Positions 7,580-16,786 of a stretch of DNA of 64,000 nt are shown piece after piece. The DNA is from Streptomyces himalayensis subsp. himalayensis (GTDB lineage Bacteria > Actinomycetota > Actinomycetes > Streptomycetales > Streptomycetaceae), in assembly GCF_013778455.1 (NCBI RefSeq), contig NZ_JACEHE010000015.1, positions 1 to 64,000 of the forward strand, written 5' to 3'. The number at the start of each line of letters is the position of its first letter. Position 1 is the first letter of the stretch. A model generated the notes under the pieces. It was not told where the DNA came from and did not search any database. It saw only the letters and a list, made by a program, of their open reading frames with translations. The position numbers were made by a program, and so were the translations under genes.

Positions 7580-8941
7580 TTACAGCACCGGCAGGTTCTT
7601 CCGCAGCTCGAACGCCGTGACCTCGCTGCGGTACTCCTCCCACTCCTGCTTCTTGTTGCGCAGGAAGAAGTCGAAGACGTGCTCGCCGAGGGTCTCGGCG
7701 ACCAGGTCGCTGCGCTCCATCAGCGCGAGGGCCTCGCCGAGGTTCTGCGGCAGCGGTTCGATGCCGAGCGCGCGGCGCTCGGAGTTGGACAGCGCCCAGA
7801 CGTCGTCCTCGGCGCCCGCCGGGAGCTCGTAGCCCTCCTCGATGCCCTTGAGGCCGGCCGCGAGGAGCACCGCGTAGGCCAGGTACGGGTTGGTGCCGGA
7901 GTCCAGGGAGCGGACCTCGATGCGGGCCGAGCCGGTCTTGCCGGGCTTGTACATCGGGACGCGGACGAGCGCGGAGCGGTTGTTGTGGCCCCAGCAGATG
8001 TACGAGGGGGCCTCGCCGCCGGCGCCCGCGGTGCGCTCCGAGCCGCCCCAGATGCGCTTGTAGGAGTTGACCCACTGGTTGGTGACCGCGGAGGTCTCCG
8101 CCGCGTGCCGCAGCAGGCCCGCGATGAAGGAGCGGCCGACCTTGGAGAGCTGGTACTCGGAGCCCGACTCGTAGAACGCGTTGCGGTCGCCCTCGAAGAG
8201 CGACAGGTGCGTGTGCATGCCCGAGCCCGGGTGCTCACTGAAGGGCTTGGGCATGAAGGTCGCCTGCACGCCCTGCTCCAGCGCGACCTGCTTCATGACC
8301 AGCCGGAACGTCATGATGTTGTCGGCCGTCGACAGCGCGTCCGCGTACCGCAGGTCGATCTCCTGCTGGCCCGGCGCGCCCTCGTGGTGCGAGAACTCGA
8401 CCGAGATGCCCATCGACTCGAGCATCGTGATCGCCTGGCGGCGGAAGTCCATGCCCACGTTCTGAGGGGTGTGGTCGAAGTAGCCCGAGTTGTCGGCCGG
8501 CGTGGGGCGCGAGCCGTCCACCGGCTTGTCCTTCAGCAGGAAGAACTCGATCTCGGGGTGCGTGTAGAAGGTGAAGCCCAGGTCGGAGGCCTTGGCCAGG
8601 GCCCTCTTCAGTACGTAGCGCGGGTCCGCGAAGGACGGGGAGCCGTCCGGCATGAGAATGTCGCAGAACATACGGGCGGTGCCCGGGGCCTCCGCGCGCC
8701 ACGGCAGGACCTGGAAGGTCGAGGGGTCCGGCTTGGCGATCATGTCCGACTCGTATACACGGGCGAAGCCCTCGATCGCGGAGCCGTCGAAGCCGATGCC
8801 CTCGTCGAAGGCGCCCTCCAGCTCGGCCGGTGCCACGGCCACCGACTTCAGGAAGCCCAGCACATCCGTGAACCACAGGCGTACGAACCGGATGTCGCGC
8901 TCCTCCAGGGTCCGGAGCACGAATTCCTGCTGCTTGTCCAT
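7580..8941 (-). CDS. glnA2: Glutamine synthetase-like enzyme GlnA2 (probable gamma-glutamylpolyamine synthetase)
   Basis: This 453-aa GSI-fold enzyme starts MDKQQEFVLRTLEERDIRFV. The glutamine synthetase pattern is clear: GFDGSAIEGFARVYESDM near residue 50, the PEIEFFLL block, SHHEGAPGQQEID, KPFSEHPGSGMHTHLSLF, the ATP-binding KRIWGG region and IEVRSLDSGTNPYLAYA. The NRSALVRVP segment replaces the classic NRSA-IRIP, and length and opening match S. coelicolor GlnA2 (SCO2241) as I remember it. That protein was reported to glutamylate polyamines rather than make glutamine, so I infer the same role. I use ATG 8941; the longer frame to 9022 lacks homology. It is a single gene, divergent from the DUF3105 gene. 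Confidence 0.9.
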   Translation of the reverse strand: MDKQQEFVLRTLEERDIRFVRLWFTDVLGFLKSVAVAPAELEGAFDEGIGFDGSAIEGFARVYESDMIAKPDPSTFQVLPWRAEAPGTARMFCDILMPDGSPSFADPRYVLKRALAKASDLGFTFYTHPEIEFFLLKDKPVDGSRPTPADNSGYFDHTPQNVGMDFRRQAITMLESMGISVEFSHHEGAPGQQEIDLRYADALSTADNIMTFRLVMKQVALEQGVQATFMPKPFSEHPGSGMHTHLSLFEGDRNAFYESGSEYQLSKVGRSFIAGLLRHAAETSAVTNQWVNSYKRIWGGSERTAGAGGEAPSYICWGHNNRSALVRVPMYKPGKTGSARIEVRSLDSGTNPYLAYAVLLAAGLKGIEEGYELPAGAEDDVWALSNSERRALGIEPLPQNLGEALALMERSDLVAETLGEHVFDFFLRNKKQEWEEYRSEVTAFELRKNLPVL

Positions 8942-9292
8942 CTTCCGCTTCCACCCATCCTTGCTGGTCAGGCCGCCTGCTCCCGCGCTCGGGGACACCA
9001 GGGCACATGAGCATCCCACCACAACACCATTTCACGTGCGTTGCGGACCTTGATCGGTCGGCCGACCTCCGTCTGAACGCCTCGTGTACGGCAGGGGTAC
9101 TGCTCTGCCGCCCATCTTGCCTGCTCGGACCGACATCCGTAACGGCCGCCTGCTCGGTCTCTCAAATTATTCGTCGGAGTATCAGGCTGCGTATCGATCC
9201 GGCCTTTCCTGTGCCCCGACCACCCACGCCGCCGTTCGGCCCCCTTACGATCAGCGGGCCCGATCGTCCCTTTCCCCCGAAGGACTCGACCC
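8942..9292. promoter_or_regulatory. Divergent promoter region glnA2 / DUF3105
   Basis: This 351-base divergent spacer must hold both promoters. An AT-richer patch (TCTCAAATTATTCGTCGGAG, 9160-9179) stands out from the GC-rich background. I do not see a convincing GlnR box. Confidence 0.4.
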
Positions 9293-9958
9293 ATGGGTTC
9301 CGCCAACAACAGCAGCACCGCCACGCGCAAGGCACGAATAGAGGAGATGCGGCGCACCGAGCGTGCCCGCGAACGCCGCAATCGCGCGCTCACCATCGCC
9401 GCCAGCGTCGTGGTCGTCGCCGGTCTCGTCGTCGGCGGTGTCGTCCTCGTGAACTCCCAGTCCGAGGACAAGGGCGGTACAGCGAGCGACTCCAAGAGCG
9501 CGGGTCACTTCACGACGGACAAGGACGGCGTGAAGACCTGGAGCGAAAAGCTGTCCCAGAACCACGTCGCCACGGCCGTGGACTACCCGATGACACCGCC
9601 GGTGGGCGGCGACCACAACCAGGTGTGGATGAACTGCAACGGCGACGTCTACACCAAGGCGGTCAAGAACGAGAACGCCGTGCACTCGCTGGAGCACGGT
9701 GCGGTCTGGGTGACGTACAACAGCAAGGCCTCCGAGGCGGATGTGAAGGCGCTCGAGGAGAAGGTCAAGAAGACCCCGTACACGCTGATGAGCCCGGTCG
9801 AGGACCAGCAGGACCCGATCATGCTGAGCGCCTGGGGCAAGCAGCGTACGGTGACCGGGGCCAGCGACCCGAACCTGGACACGTTCTTCGAGACGTACGT
9901 CCAGGGCAAGCAGACGCCCGAGCCGGGTGCCGCCTGCACCGGCGGCCTCTCCCAGTGA
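9293..9958 (+). CDS. DUF3105 membrane-anchored protein
   Basis: The 221-aa protein has a charged cytoplasmic start (RIEEMRRTERARERRNRA), one transmembrane helix at about 33-55 (LTIAASVVVVAGLVVGGVVL) and an extracytoplasmic domain. The domain shows the DUF3105 hallmarks HVATAVDYPMTPPVGGDHN, WMNCNGDVY and AVHSLEHGAVWVTY, plus a closing Cys (GAACTGGL). The conserved His and Cys residues suggest metal handling, but function is unproven. It overlaps the next gene by GTGA, so the pair is translated together. Confidence 0.9.
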   Translation: MGSANNSSTATRKARIEEMRRTERARERRNRALTIAASVVVVAGLVVGGVVLVNSQSEDKGGTASDSKSAGHFTTDKDGVKTWSEKLSQNHVATAVDYPMTPPVGGDHNQVWMNCNGDVYTKAVKNENAVHSLEHGAVWVTYNSKASEADVKALEEKVKKTPYTLMSPVEDQQDPIMLSAWGKQRTVTGASDPNLDTFFETYVQGKQTPEPGAACTGGLSQ

Positions 9959-10641
9959 GCCCGGCGGATACCGCCACGCGCGCCCGCCCGGACTGTCCGG
10001 CGACGCCCGCCCGCCCCGCCAGGCGCGCGGGCTGGATCGCCGGCACCGCGGCGGCGGTACTCCTCGCGGGCGGGGCCATCACCTACGCGGTCACCGACGG
10101 GGACTCGGCCGGTCCCGCGACCCCGACTGCGGAATCCGCGGACGCGGGCTTCGCCCGGGACATGGCCGTCCACCACCAGCAGGCCGTCGAGATGTCGTAC
10201 ATCGTGCGCGACCGCACCGACGACGAGGAGGTGCGGCGGCTCGCGTACGACATCGCGCAGACGCAGGCCAATCAGCGCGGAATGCTCCTGGGCTGGCTGG
10301 ACCTGTGGGAGCTGCCCAAGGTCTCGGCCGACCCGCCGATGACCTGGATGGGCATGGGCGACATGGCCTCGGGCGGGGACGGTGCGCTGATGCCGGGCAT
10401 GGCGACCGACTCCGAGCTGAAGAAGCTGGAAACGCTCAGCGGCGACCAGGCCGAGGTGTTCTACCTGCAGTTGATGGTCACCCATCACCAGGGCGGTATC
10501 CACATGGCGGAGGGCTGTGTGGAGAAGTGCGCGGTCGGCGTGGAGAAGCGGCTTGCGCAGGGCATGGTCGATGCGCAGGAGTCGGAGATCGACCTGATGA
10601 CGAACATGCTGACGGAGCGGGGCGCGAAGGCGCGGTCCTGA
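9955..10641 (+). CDS. DUF305 protein (ferritin-like, exported)
   Basis: This 228-aa protein starts with GTG at 9955, inside the stop of the DUF3105 gene. A single membrane anchor (GWIAGTAAAVLLAGGAITYA, about 23-43) precedes two DUF305 repeats with their His pairs: FARDMAVHHQQAVEMS and FYLQLMVTHHQGGIHMAEGC. A Met-rich linker (MTWMGMGDM...LMPGM) lies between them. Proteins of this family are often found in copper gene clusters. The His/Met content and the nearby multicopper oxidase suggest copper or redox-metal handling outside the cell; this is inference. Confidence 0.9.
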   Translation: MSPADTATRARPDCPATPARPARRAGWIAGTAAAVLLAGGAITYAVTDGDSAGPATPTAESADAGFARDMAVHHQQAVEMSYIVRDRTDDEEVRRLAYDIAQTQANQRGMLLGWLDLWELPKVSADPPMTWMGMGDMASGGDGALMPGMATDSELKKLETLSGDQAEVFYLQLMVTHHQGGIHMAEGCVEKCAVGVEKRLAQGMVDAQESEIDLMTNMLTERGAKARS

Positions 10642-11409
10642 GGAGGGACGCGCTTCCTGGTCGGCCGGACGCAGACGTTGCGTATGGCTACCGGCCCGCG
10701 CCGCCCGGCTCCCGGCCGGCGCTTCACCGGCCCCGCCCCGTCCTGGGGGCGGGCGCGGTGCTGTCCGGGTGCACCACTGCCAAGATCAGCCCAAAATCGG
10801 CCCGGTCGGCGTAGGCCGACGGGCCGTGGCCGCGGGGCGGGGATAGTGTGCGGCTCATGACGACCGGGAGCAGTGCGCCACGCGCGCGTACGACAGCAGC
10901 CCAGCGGCTGATGCCGTTGCTGCTGCCGTGCGACGCGGCCCGCGGCGCTTTCTCCGGCCGCTCGACGATTCGTACGCCTGACGGTGCACTGCCGCACGCG
11001 CGGCCGGGCGAGCGCGGTGCGCGAGGCCACGCGCGCGTGCCCGCCTTCATGATCCCGAGCAGAGCCCCGCTCTCCATATGCACGGCCACGCTGGGAGCGT
11101 CACGCTCCTGCTGCTGACGGCCGGGGCGCCGCGTCCCCTCTCCGGGCCTGCTCTTGCGGGCGGCACCGGGCACGCGGCTGCCACGCACGCCGCGGCCTGA
11201 ACCGCCATCACGCCGGGCCCTCGTCTCCCGTCTGTCGGTGCTGCGCATCCAGGCCGGCGTATCGGCTGCTTCGCCGTACCCCGTCCGCGTACAAAGCGGC
11301 CGCGCCTCCGCGCCGCGTCCGGGCGATGCAGGGGAAGCAGCAGACGCGCCTGTCCTCCACTGCTCATACGCACCTCATACGCACCCCCACGAATAGGTGT
11401 TATCCAGTC
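10642..11409. other. 768-base spacer, mostly without supported genes
   Basis: A GC stem (CCCCGCCCC at 10731-10739 with GGGGGCGGG at 10745-10753) may terminate the DUF305 operon. A possible small leaderless gene is listed separately. The rest, up to the multicopper oxidase start, shows no gene on either strand that I trust. Confidence 0.4.
10857..11117 (+). CDS. Possible small protein, unknown
   Basis: The 86-aa open frame starts at ATG 10857. TAGTGT lies seven bases upstream (10844-10849), as expected for the -10 box of a leaderless streptomycete transcript. The product has SSAPRARTTAAQRLMPLLLP near its N-terminus, is very basic and matches nothing I know. The promoter is the main support; the frame could be fortuitous in such GC-rich DNA. 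Confidence 0.25.
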   Translation: MTTGSSAPRARTTAAQRLMPLLLPCDAARGAFSGRSTIRTPDGALPHARPGERGARGHARVPAFMIPSRAPLSICTATLGASRSCC

Positions 11410-13020
11410 ATGCGTACACACACGCGGCGCACCGTGCTCGGTGCATCGATTGCGGTCGCCGGCTCGGGCCTCCTGGCCGCATGTTCCGACTCGGGCTCCC
11501 GCCCCCGTTCCGGCTCACGCACCCCGGACGGCGGTCTCGGCCCCGGCGGACAGGTCATCGAGCCCTTCGTCCCCAAAGGACCCAAGGGATACGTGGAGCC
11601 GAGCGGGCCCGAGGTCCTGGCCGCCGAGAAGAAGCGCGGATCCGGACCCGTCCGCAAGTTCGACCTCACGGCTACCCCGACGCCCATCGACCTGGGCGGC
11701 CGAACCGTCAGGTCGTGGGCGTACGGCGATGCGCTGCCCGGCAAGGAGGTCCGGGTCACCGCCGGCGACATCCTTGAGATCTCCCTCGCCAACCACCTGC
11801 CCGAATCGACGACGCTGCACTCGCACGGCATTCGCCTGCGCTGCGACATGGACGGCGCCCCGGACCTCACCCAGCGCCCGATCAAGCCCGGTGAGGACTT
11901 CCTCTATCGCTTCGCAGTCGAGCACTCGGGCACGTACTGGCTGCACTCGCACTCGGGCATGCAACTGGACCGGGGCCTGTACGCGCCACTGATCGTCGAG
12001 GACCCCAAGGAACCCTTGTCCTACGACAAGGAGTGGGTCGTCGTCCTGGACGACTGGCTGGACGGCGTGGACGGCTCCACTCCGGACGGTGTGCTCGCCG
12101 AGCTGGGCGGCGGCATGGACATGGGCGAGGAGGGTGGCAGCCACTCCGGCCATGGATCCTCGGACGGCAAGAAGTCCTCCGGGCCCTCCCGCATCCTCAA
12201 AGGGAGCCACAGCAGGCTGCTGCACGGCATGGGCGGCACCGTGAACTACCCCTTCTACCTGATCAACGGACGCCTGCCGACGGCGCCTTCGGAGTTCCGG
12301 GCGCGCCCCGGCGACCGCATCCGGCTGCGGATCATCAACGCCGGAGGAGAGACGGCCTTCCGGGTGTCCCTCGGCGGCCACGACATGACCGTGACCCACA
12401 CGGACGGCTACCCGGTCCGGCATACGAAGACGGACGCACTGCTGATCGGCATGGCCGAGCGGTACGACGTGTGCGTCACGGCCAAGGACGGGGTGTTCCC
12501 TCTGGTCGCACTCGCCGAGGGCAAGAAGGACGCGGCGCTGGCCATCCTGCGCACCGGCGGCGGGACCGCTCCGAAGTACGGCGTGCGCCCCTCGGAGCTG
12601 AACGGGAAGCTGGTGCCGGCCAGACGCCTGGTGCCGGACGAGTCCGTGGCCCTCTCCCGGCGCGAACCGGACCACGAGATGCGCCTTCGGCTGACCGGGA
12701 ACATGCGGAAGTTCAACTGGTCCTTCGACCACACTCCCTACCGCTTGAGCCAGCGCCACCCGATCCGCTTCGGCGACCGGATCCGGCTCACGGTCATCAA
12801 CGCCACCGACATGTGGCACCCGATCCATCTGCACGGCCACACCTTCGCCCTGGCCGGCATCGACTCGATCGGCGCGCGCAAGGACACGGCCCCGGTGCTG
12901 CCGCACCGCAAGCTGGTCATGGACTTCGACGCGGACAACCCGGGCCTGTGGATGCTCCACTGCCACAACCAGTACCACTCCGAGTCCGGCATGATGACCA
13001 ACCTCGGCTACCTCACGTGA
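11410..13020 (+). CDS. Multicopper oxidase, Tat-exported lipoprotein
   Basis: The 536-aa precursor has a Tat signal (THTRRTVLGAS) followed by a lipobox-like LLAAC, so it is probably exported folded and anchored. Four copper blocks are present: TLHSHGIRL near 135, YWLHSHSGMQ near 179, WHPIHLHGHTF near 470 and LWMLHCHNQYHSESGM near 515. The last holds the His-Cys-His trinuclear/T1 site with an axial Met, giving a laccase/CueO-type enzyme. A Met/His-rich insert (GGGMDMGEEGGSHSGHGS) may bind extra copper, as in CueO. Together with DUF305 upstream it suggests copper(I) oxidation or detoxification, though phenol oxidation is possible. The start at 11410 is chosen because the Tat motif follows at once. 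Confidence 0.92.
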   Translation: MRTHTRRTVLGASIAVAGSGLLAACSDSGSRPRSGSRTPDGGLGPGGQVIEPFVPKGPKGYVEPSGPEVLAAEKKRGSGPVRKFDLTATPTPIDLGGRTVRSWAYGDALPGKEVRVTAGDILEISLANHLPESTTLHSHGIRLRCDMDGAPDLTQRPIKPGEDFLYRFAVEHSGTYWLHSHSGMQLDRGLYAPLIVEDPKEPLSYDKEWVVVLDDWLDGVDGSTPDGVLAELGGGMDMGEEGGSHSGHGSSDGKKSSGPSRILKGSHSRLLHGMGGTVNYPFYLINGRLPTAPSEFRARPGDRIRLRIINAGGETAFRVSLGGHDMTVTHTDGYPVRHTKTDALLIGMAERYDVCVTAKDGVFPLVALAEGKKDAALAILRTGGGTAPKYGVRPSELNGKLVPARRLVPDESVALSRREPDHEMRLRLTGNMRKFNWSFDHTPYRLSQRHPIRFGDRIRLTVINATDMWHPIHLHGHTFALAGIDSIGARKDTAPVLPHRKLVMDFDADNPGLWMLHCHNQYHSESGMMTNLGYLT

Positions 13021-13047
13021 CGGCAGTGTGACCTCGCTGATGCGTGT

Positions 13048-13074
13048 TCGGGGCGCACGGCAGCAGCGCCCCGA
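13048..13074. terminator. Terminator after the multicopper oxidase
   Basis: TCGGGGCGC and GCGCCCCGA form a perfect 9 bp stem with a 9-base loop, 28 bases after the stop codon. Confidence 0.6.
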
Positions 13075-13244
13075 CCGTGAACCCCGGCACCGCTGCCCGG
13101 ACCATGGCACCGGCCGTCGGGCGTCCAAGGACGCGGCAGCAGGCCGCCGCGGGGCCCCGAGCCGCGGGCAGCGTGGTCCCGGCAGTGGGGCGGCCCACAT
13201 CGGACGCCCCTACATCGTGTCGCTCTGACGATTACACTGAGCCC

Positions 13245-14999
13245 GTGCCTCAACTACGCCTCGCCCTGAATCAGATCGACTCGACCGTCGGCGATCTCGC
13301 CGGGAACGCCGAGGCGATCATCCGCTGGACCCGGCACTCCGCCGAACAGGGGGCGCATCTCGTCGCGTTCCCCGAGATGGCGCTGACCGGCTACCCCGTC
13401 GAGGACCTGGCCCTGCGCCCGTCGTTCGTCGAGGCCTCCCGGAGCGGGCTTCGGGCACTCGCCGCGCGCCTCGCCGACGAGGGGCTCGGGGAGCTGCCGG
13501 TGATCGTCGGCTATCTCGACCGGAGCGAGTCCGCCCAGCCGAAGTACGGACAGCCGGCCGGCTCCCCGCAGAACGCCGCCGCCGTCCTGCACGGCGGCCG
13601 GGTCGCGCTCACCTTCGCCAAGCACCACCTCCCGAACTACGGCGTCTTCGACGAGTTCCGCTACTTCGTGCCCGGTGACACCATGCCGGTCGTGCGGGTG
13701 CACGGCGTCGACGTCGCCCTCGCCATCTGCGAGGACCTGTGGCAGGAGGGCGGCCGCGTCCCTGCCACCCGTGCCGCCGGCGCCGGCCTGCTGATCTCCA
13801 TCAACGCCTCGCCGTACGAGCAGAACAAGGACGACACGCGGCTTGAGCTGGTGCGCAAGCGCGCCCAGGAGGCCGGTTGCACCACGGCGTACCTCGCGAT
13901 GATCGGCGGCCAGGACGAACTGGTCTTCGACGGCGACTCGATCGTGGTCGACGCGGACGGCGAGGTCGTCACCCGTGCTCCCCAGTTCGCGGAGGGGTGC
14001 GTCGTCCTCGACCTGGATCTGCCGGCCGCGAGCCCCGAGCCCCCGTCCGGCCTCGTGGACGACGGGCTGCGGATCGACCACCTGACGATCTCGTCCGAGC
14101 CCCTTCCCGCGTACGAGCCTGAGCTCGCCGGCGGGTACGCGGACCGGCTCGACGACGACGAGGAGGTCTACTCGGCGCTGGTCGTGGGCCTGCGCGCGTA
14201 TGTCGCGAAGAACGGCTTCAAGACCGTGCTGATCGGCCTCTCCGGCGGCATCGACTCGGCGCTCACCGCCGCCATCGCGTGCGACGCGCTGGGTGCGGAC
14301 AACGTGTACGGCGTCTCGATGCCGTCGAAGTACTCCTCGGACCACTCCAAGGGCGACGCGGCCGAGCTGGCGCGGCGCACCGGGCTGCACTTCCGCACCG
14401 TGCCGATCGAGTCGATGTTCGATGCGTACATGCGTGAACTGGGCCTTACCGGGCTCGCCGAGGAGAACCTGCAGTCGCGGCTGCGCGGCACGATGCTGAT
14501 GGCGATCTCCAACCAGGAGGGCCACATCGTGCTCGCGCCGGGCAACAAGTCCGAGCTGGCCGTGGGCTATTCGACGCTCTACGGGGACTCGGTGGGCGCG
14601 TACGGGCCGATCAAGGACGTCTACAAGACGTCCATCTTCCGGCTCGCGGAGTGGCGCAACCAGGCAGCGGCCGAGCGCGGCCAGACGCCGCCGATCCCCG
14701 AGAACTCGATCACCAAGCCGCCGAGCGCGGAGCTCCGGCCCGGCCAGGTCGACACGGACTCCCTGCCGGACTATCCGGTGCTGGACGCGATCCTCGATCT
14801 GTACGTGGACCGCGACCAGGGCGCCGACGCCATCGTGGCGGCCGGGTTCGACCGGGAGATGGTCGCGAAGACGCTGCGGCTTGTGGACACGGCGGAGTAC
14901 AAGCGGCGGCAGTACCCGCCGGGCACGAAGATCTCCGCGAAGGGGTTCGGGAAGGACCGGCGGCTGCCGATCACGAACCGCTGGCGCGAGAGCGGCTGA
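13245..14999 (+). CDS. nadE: Glutamine-dependent NAD+ synthetase
   Basis: The 584-aa enzyme makes NAD from deamido-NAD, ATP and glutamine. The N-terminal nitrilase-like glutaminase (about 1-260) shows the catalytic triad regions: Glu in AFPEMALTGYP, Lys in FAKHHLPNYGVFDE and Cys in ALAICEDLW. The C-terminal synthetase (about 290-584) has the ATP loop IGLSGGIDSALTAAIA, GVSMPSKYSS, the APGNKSELAVGYSTLYGDS block and the final KRRQYPPGTKIS. It starts with GTG at 13245 (PQLRLALNQIDSTVG); the long frame upstream is not homologous. From memory the orthologue is SCO2238. It is a single gene ending at a strong terminator. Confidence 0.95.
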   Translation: MPQLRLALNQIDSTVGDLAGNAEAIIRWTRHSAEQGAHLVAFPEMALTGYPVEDLALRPSFVEASRSGLRALAARLADEGLGELPVIVGYLDRSESAQPKYGQPAGSPQNAAAVLHGGRVALTFAKHHLPNYGVFDEFRYFVPGDTMPVVRVHGVDVALAICEDLWQEGGRVPATRAAGAGLLISINASPYEQNKDDTRLELVRKRAQEAGCTTAYLAMIGGQDELVFDGDSIVVDADGEVVTRAPQFAEGCVVLDLDLPAASPEPPSGLVDDGLRIDHLTISSEPLPAYEPELAGGYADRLDDDEEVYSALVVGLRAYVAKNGFKTVLIGLSGGIDSALTAAIACDALGADNVYGVSMPSKYSSDHSKGDAAELARRTGLHFRTVPIESMFDAYMRELGLTGLAEENLQSRLRGTMLMAISNQEGHIVLAPGNKSELAVGYSTLYGDSVGAYGPIKDVYKTSIFRLAEWRNQAAAERGQTPPIPENSITKPPSAELRPGQVDTDSLPDYPVLDAILDLYVDRDQGADAIVAAGFDREMVAKTLRLVDTAEYKRRQYPPGTKISAKGFGKDRRLPITNRWRESG

Positions 15000-15018
15000 C
15001 GCCTCGGGTACGCGGGGC

Positions 15019-15061
15019 GGTGGTGCCCTTGTCCGCTGGTGCAGCGGACAAGGGCACCACC
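15019..15061. terminator. Strong terminator between nadE and the convergent MFS gene
   Basis: A perfect stem of 20 pairs (GGTGGTGCCC... paired with ...GGGCACCACC) closes on a GTG loop. It lies 20 bases beyond nadE. Confidence 0.85.
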
Positions 15062-15384
15062 GTTTCCGACGTTCGGTGCCCCGCCTTGTCCGTCGCGGGG
15101 CTCACTCTCTCGTCGGGGGTTCGCGCCCCTCCGTCTTCGGGGCGGGGCCGCGGCGGTATGTACGTCCTCGGTCTGGCGCCGAGCCGTCCATCGTCGGGCG
15201 AGCCCGCACGTTGCGCCAGCCGCTGCGGGCGCACATATCGCCACGTCCCCTCAGGCACGTGGGCGGCTATCCGCCAGTGGCGGTCCGCCTTCACCGTTGT
15301 GGGCAGTCGTTCCGCTGGGGCGGAACGGGTGGGCACAACCCACGACGGCGGGTGCCCCCGCGTCGTACCTCTGCCGGGTACGGC
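15062..15384. other. Repeat-rich spacer
   Basis: No gene is supported. It contains CGTTCCGC/GCGGAACG (15308-15330) nested in GTTGTG/CACAAC (about 15296-15342), and further GC stems around 15110-15160 and 15240-15290. I take it as a composite intergenic repeat of the sort scattered in Streptomyces. Confidence 0.5.
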
Positions 15385-16599
15385 TCAGCGGCGCGCAGCC
15401 TCCCGCCGCTGTGGGACATGGGCCGCCACCAGGCGGCCCGTGGAGGCGGGCGCGCGCCGCCGATCCACCGCGTACGCAAGCGTCGCGACACCGAGCCCGA
15501 GCGCCGCCAGGCCGGCGCCGGCCACCGCGGGCGACGTAAGACCGAAGCCCGCGGCCAGGGCGACACCGCCGATCCACGCCCCACCCGCGTTGGCGAGGTT
15601 GAACGCGGCCTGGTTCGCCGAGGACGCGAGCGACGGCGCAGCCGCGGCCTTCTCCATCACCATCATGTTCAGCGGAGACCCGGTGACGAAGGCCGCCACA
15701 CCGAGCAGGATCACGGCCAGCGCCGCACTCCACTCGGTGCGCATGAGGACGGGGAAGAGCGCGAGCACGACCGTGAGCGACGCGAGTCCGGCGAAGAGCG
15801 TGCGGCGCAGTGAGTGGTCGGCGAGCCGGCCGCCAAGCAGGTTGCCGACCGTGGAGCCCACGCCGAAGAGGGCGAGCAGCAGCGTGACGCTGGCCTCGGA
15901 GTACCCGGCGGTGCCGGTGAGCATCGGCGTGATGTAGCTGTACGCGGCGAAGAGCGCACCGAAGCCTGCGACGGTCGTGGCGAGCGCCAGCCAGACGGGG
16001 AGCGAGCCGAGTGCACCGAGTTCGCCGCGCAGGCCGGTGCTCGTGGCGTGGCCGCGGTCGGCGGGGACCAGGAGGGCGAGGGCCGCGACGGCCGCGATCC
16101 CGATCGCGCTGACCCCGAGGAACGTCGCCCGCCAGCCGAAGTGCTGACCCATGAGCGTGGCCACGGGCACGCCCGCGATATTGGCGACGGTCAGGCCGAG
16201 GAACATCAGCGACACCGAGCGGGCCTTGCGCTCGGGGGCGACCAGGCCGGTGGCGACGACCGCGCCGACGCCGAAGAAGGCGCCGTGCGGGAGTCCGCTG
16301 ACGAAGCGCGCGGCGACCAGCCAGTGGTAGTCGGGGGCGGCCGCGGACAGCGCGTTGCCCGCGACGAAGAGCACCATCAGGCCGATGAGGACGTGCCGGC
16401 GGGGCAGCCGGGCGGTGACCGCGGCGAGCAGCGGGGCGCCGATGACGACGCCGAGCGCGTACGCGGAGACCAGGTGCCCGGCGGTGGGAATGGACGTGTG
16501 CAGGTCGTCCGCGACGTTGGGCAGCAGGCCCATCATCACGAACTCGGTGGTGCCGATGCCGAAGGCGCCCACGGCGAGGGCGAGCAGGGCCAGGGGCAT
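15385..16599 (-). CDS. MFS transporter, DHA1 family (sugar/drug efflux type)
   Basis: The 404-aa protein has 12 predicted membrane segments. The N-terminus ALLALAVGAFGIGTTEFVMM is the hallmark of the AraJ/YdhP group. LPRRHVLIGLMVLFVAGNAL covers the loop 2-3 region and RFVSGLPHGAFFGVGAVVA the fourth helix. Members are proton antiporters that export arabinose, drugs or small metabolites; the substrate is unknown. ATG 16599 with GAAAGG ten bases upstream suits the first helix better than TTG 16647. It is a single gene; no local regulator is adjacent. Confidence 0.88.
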   Translation of the reverse strand: MPLALLALAVGAFGIGTTEFVMMGLLPNVADDLHTSIPTAGHLVSAYALGVVIGAPLLAAVTARLPRRHVLIGLMVLFVAGNALSAAAPDYHWLVAARFVSGLPHGAFFGVGAVVATGLVAPERKARSVSLMFLGLTVANIAGVPVATLMGQHFGWRATFLGVSAIGIAAVAALALLVPADRGHATSTGLRGELGALGSLPVWLALATTVAGFGALFAAYSYITPMLTGTAGYSEASVTLLLALFGVGSTVGNLLGGRLADHSLRRTLFAGLASLTVVLALFPVLMRTEWSAALAVILLGVAAFVTGSPLNMMVMEKAAAAPSLASSANQAAFNLANAGGAWIGGVALAAGFGLTSPAVAGAGLAALGLGVATLAYAVDRRRAPASTGRLVAAHVPQRREAARR

Positions 16600-16786
16600 G
16601 AGGGATGGGGACCTTTCACGGAGCGGGAGGGACTTTCGTATGTTCAAGTACGGAACAAAGTCTCTCAGGCTCAGTATTCCGCGGGGTTAAGTGGGGGTTG
16701 CCTCGAGGCGGCCGCGCGAAATCGAGGCGGCCGCGCGAAAGCAGACCCAGGGGCGGATCCCGGCCCGGGTCAAAGCAGGGGCCCTG

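Noticed and set aside
7544..9010. A 488-aa plus-strand frame opposite glnA2
   Set aside because: It is a shadow of the glutamine synthetase-like gene on the minus strand, which shows every family motif.
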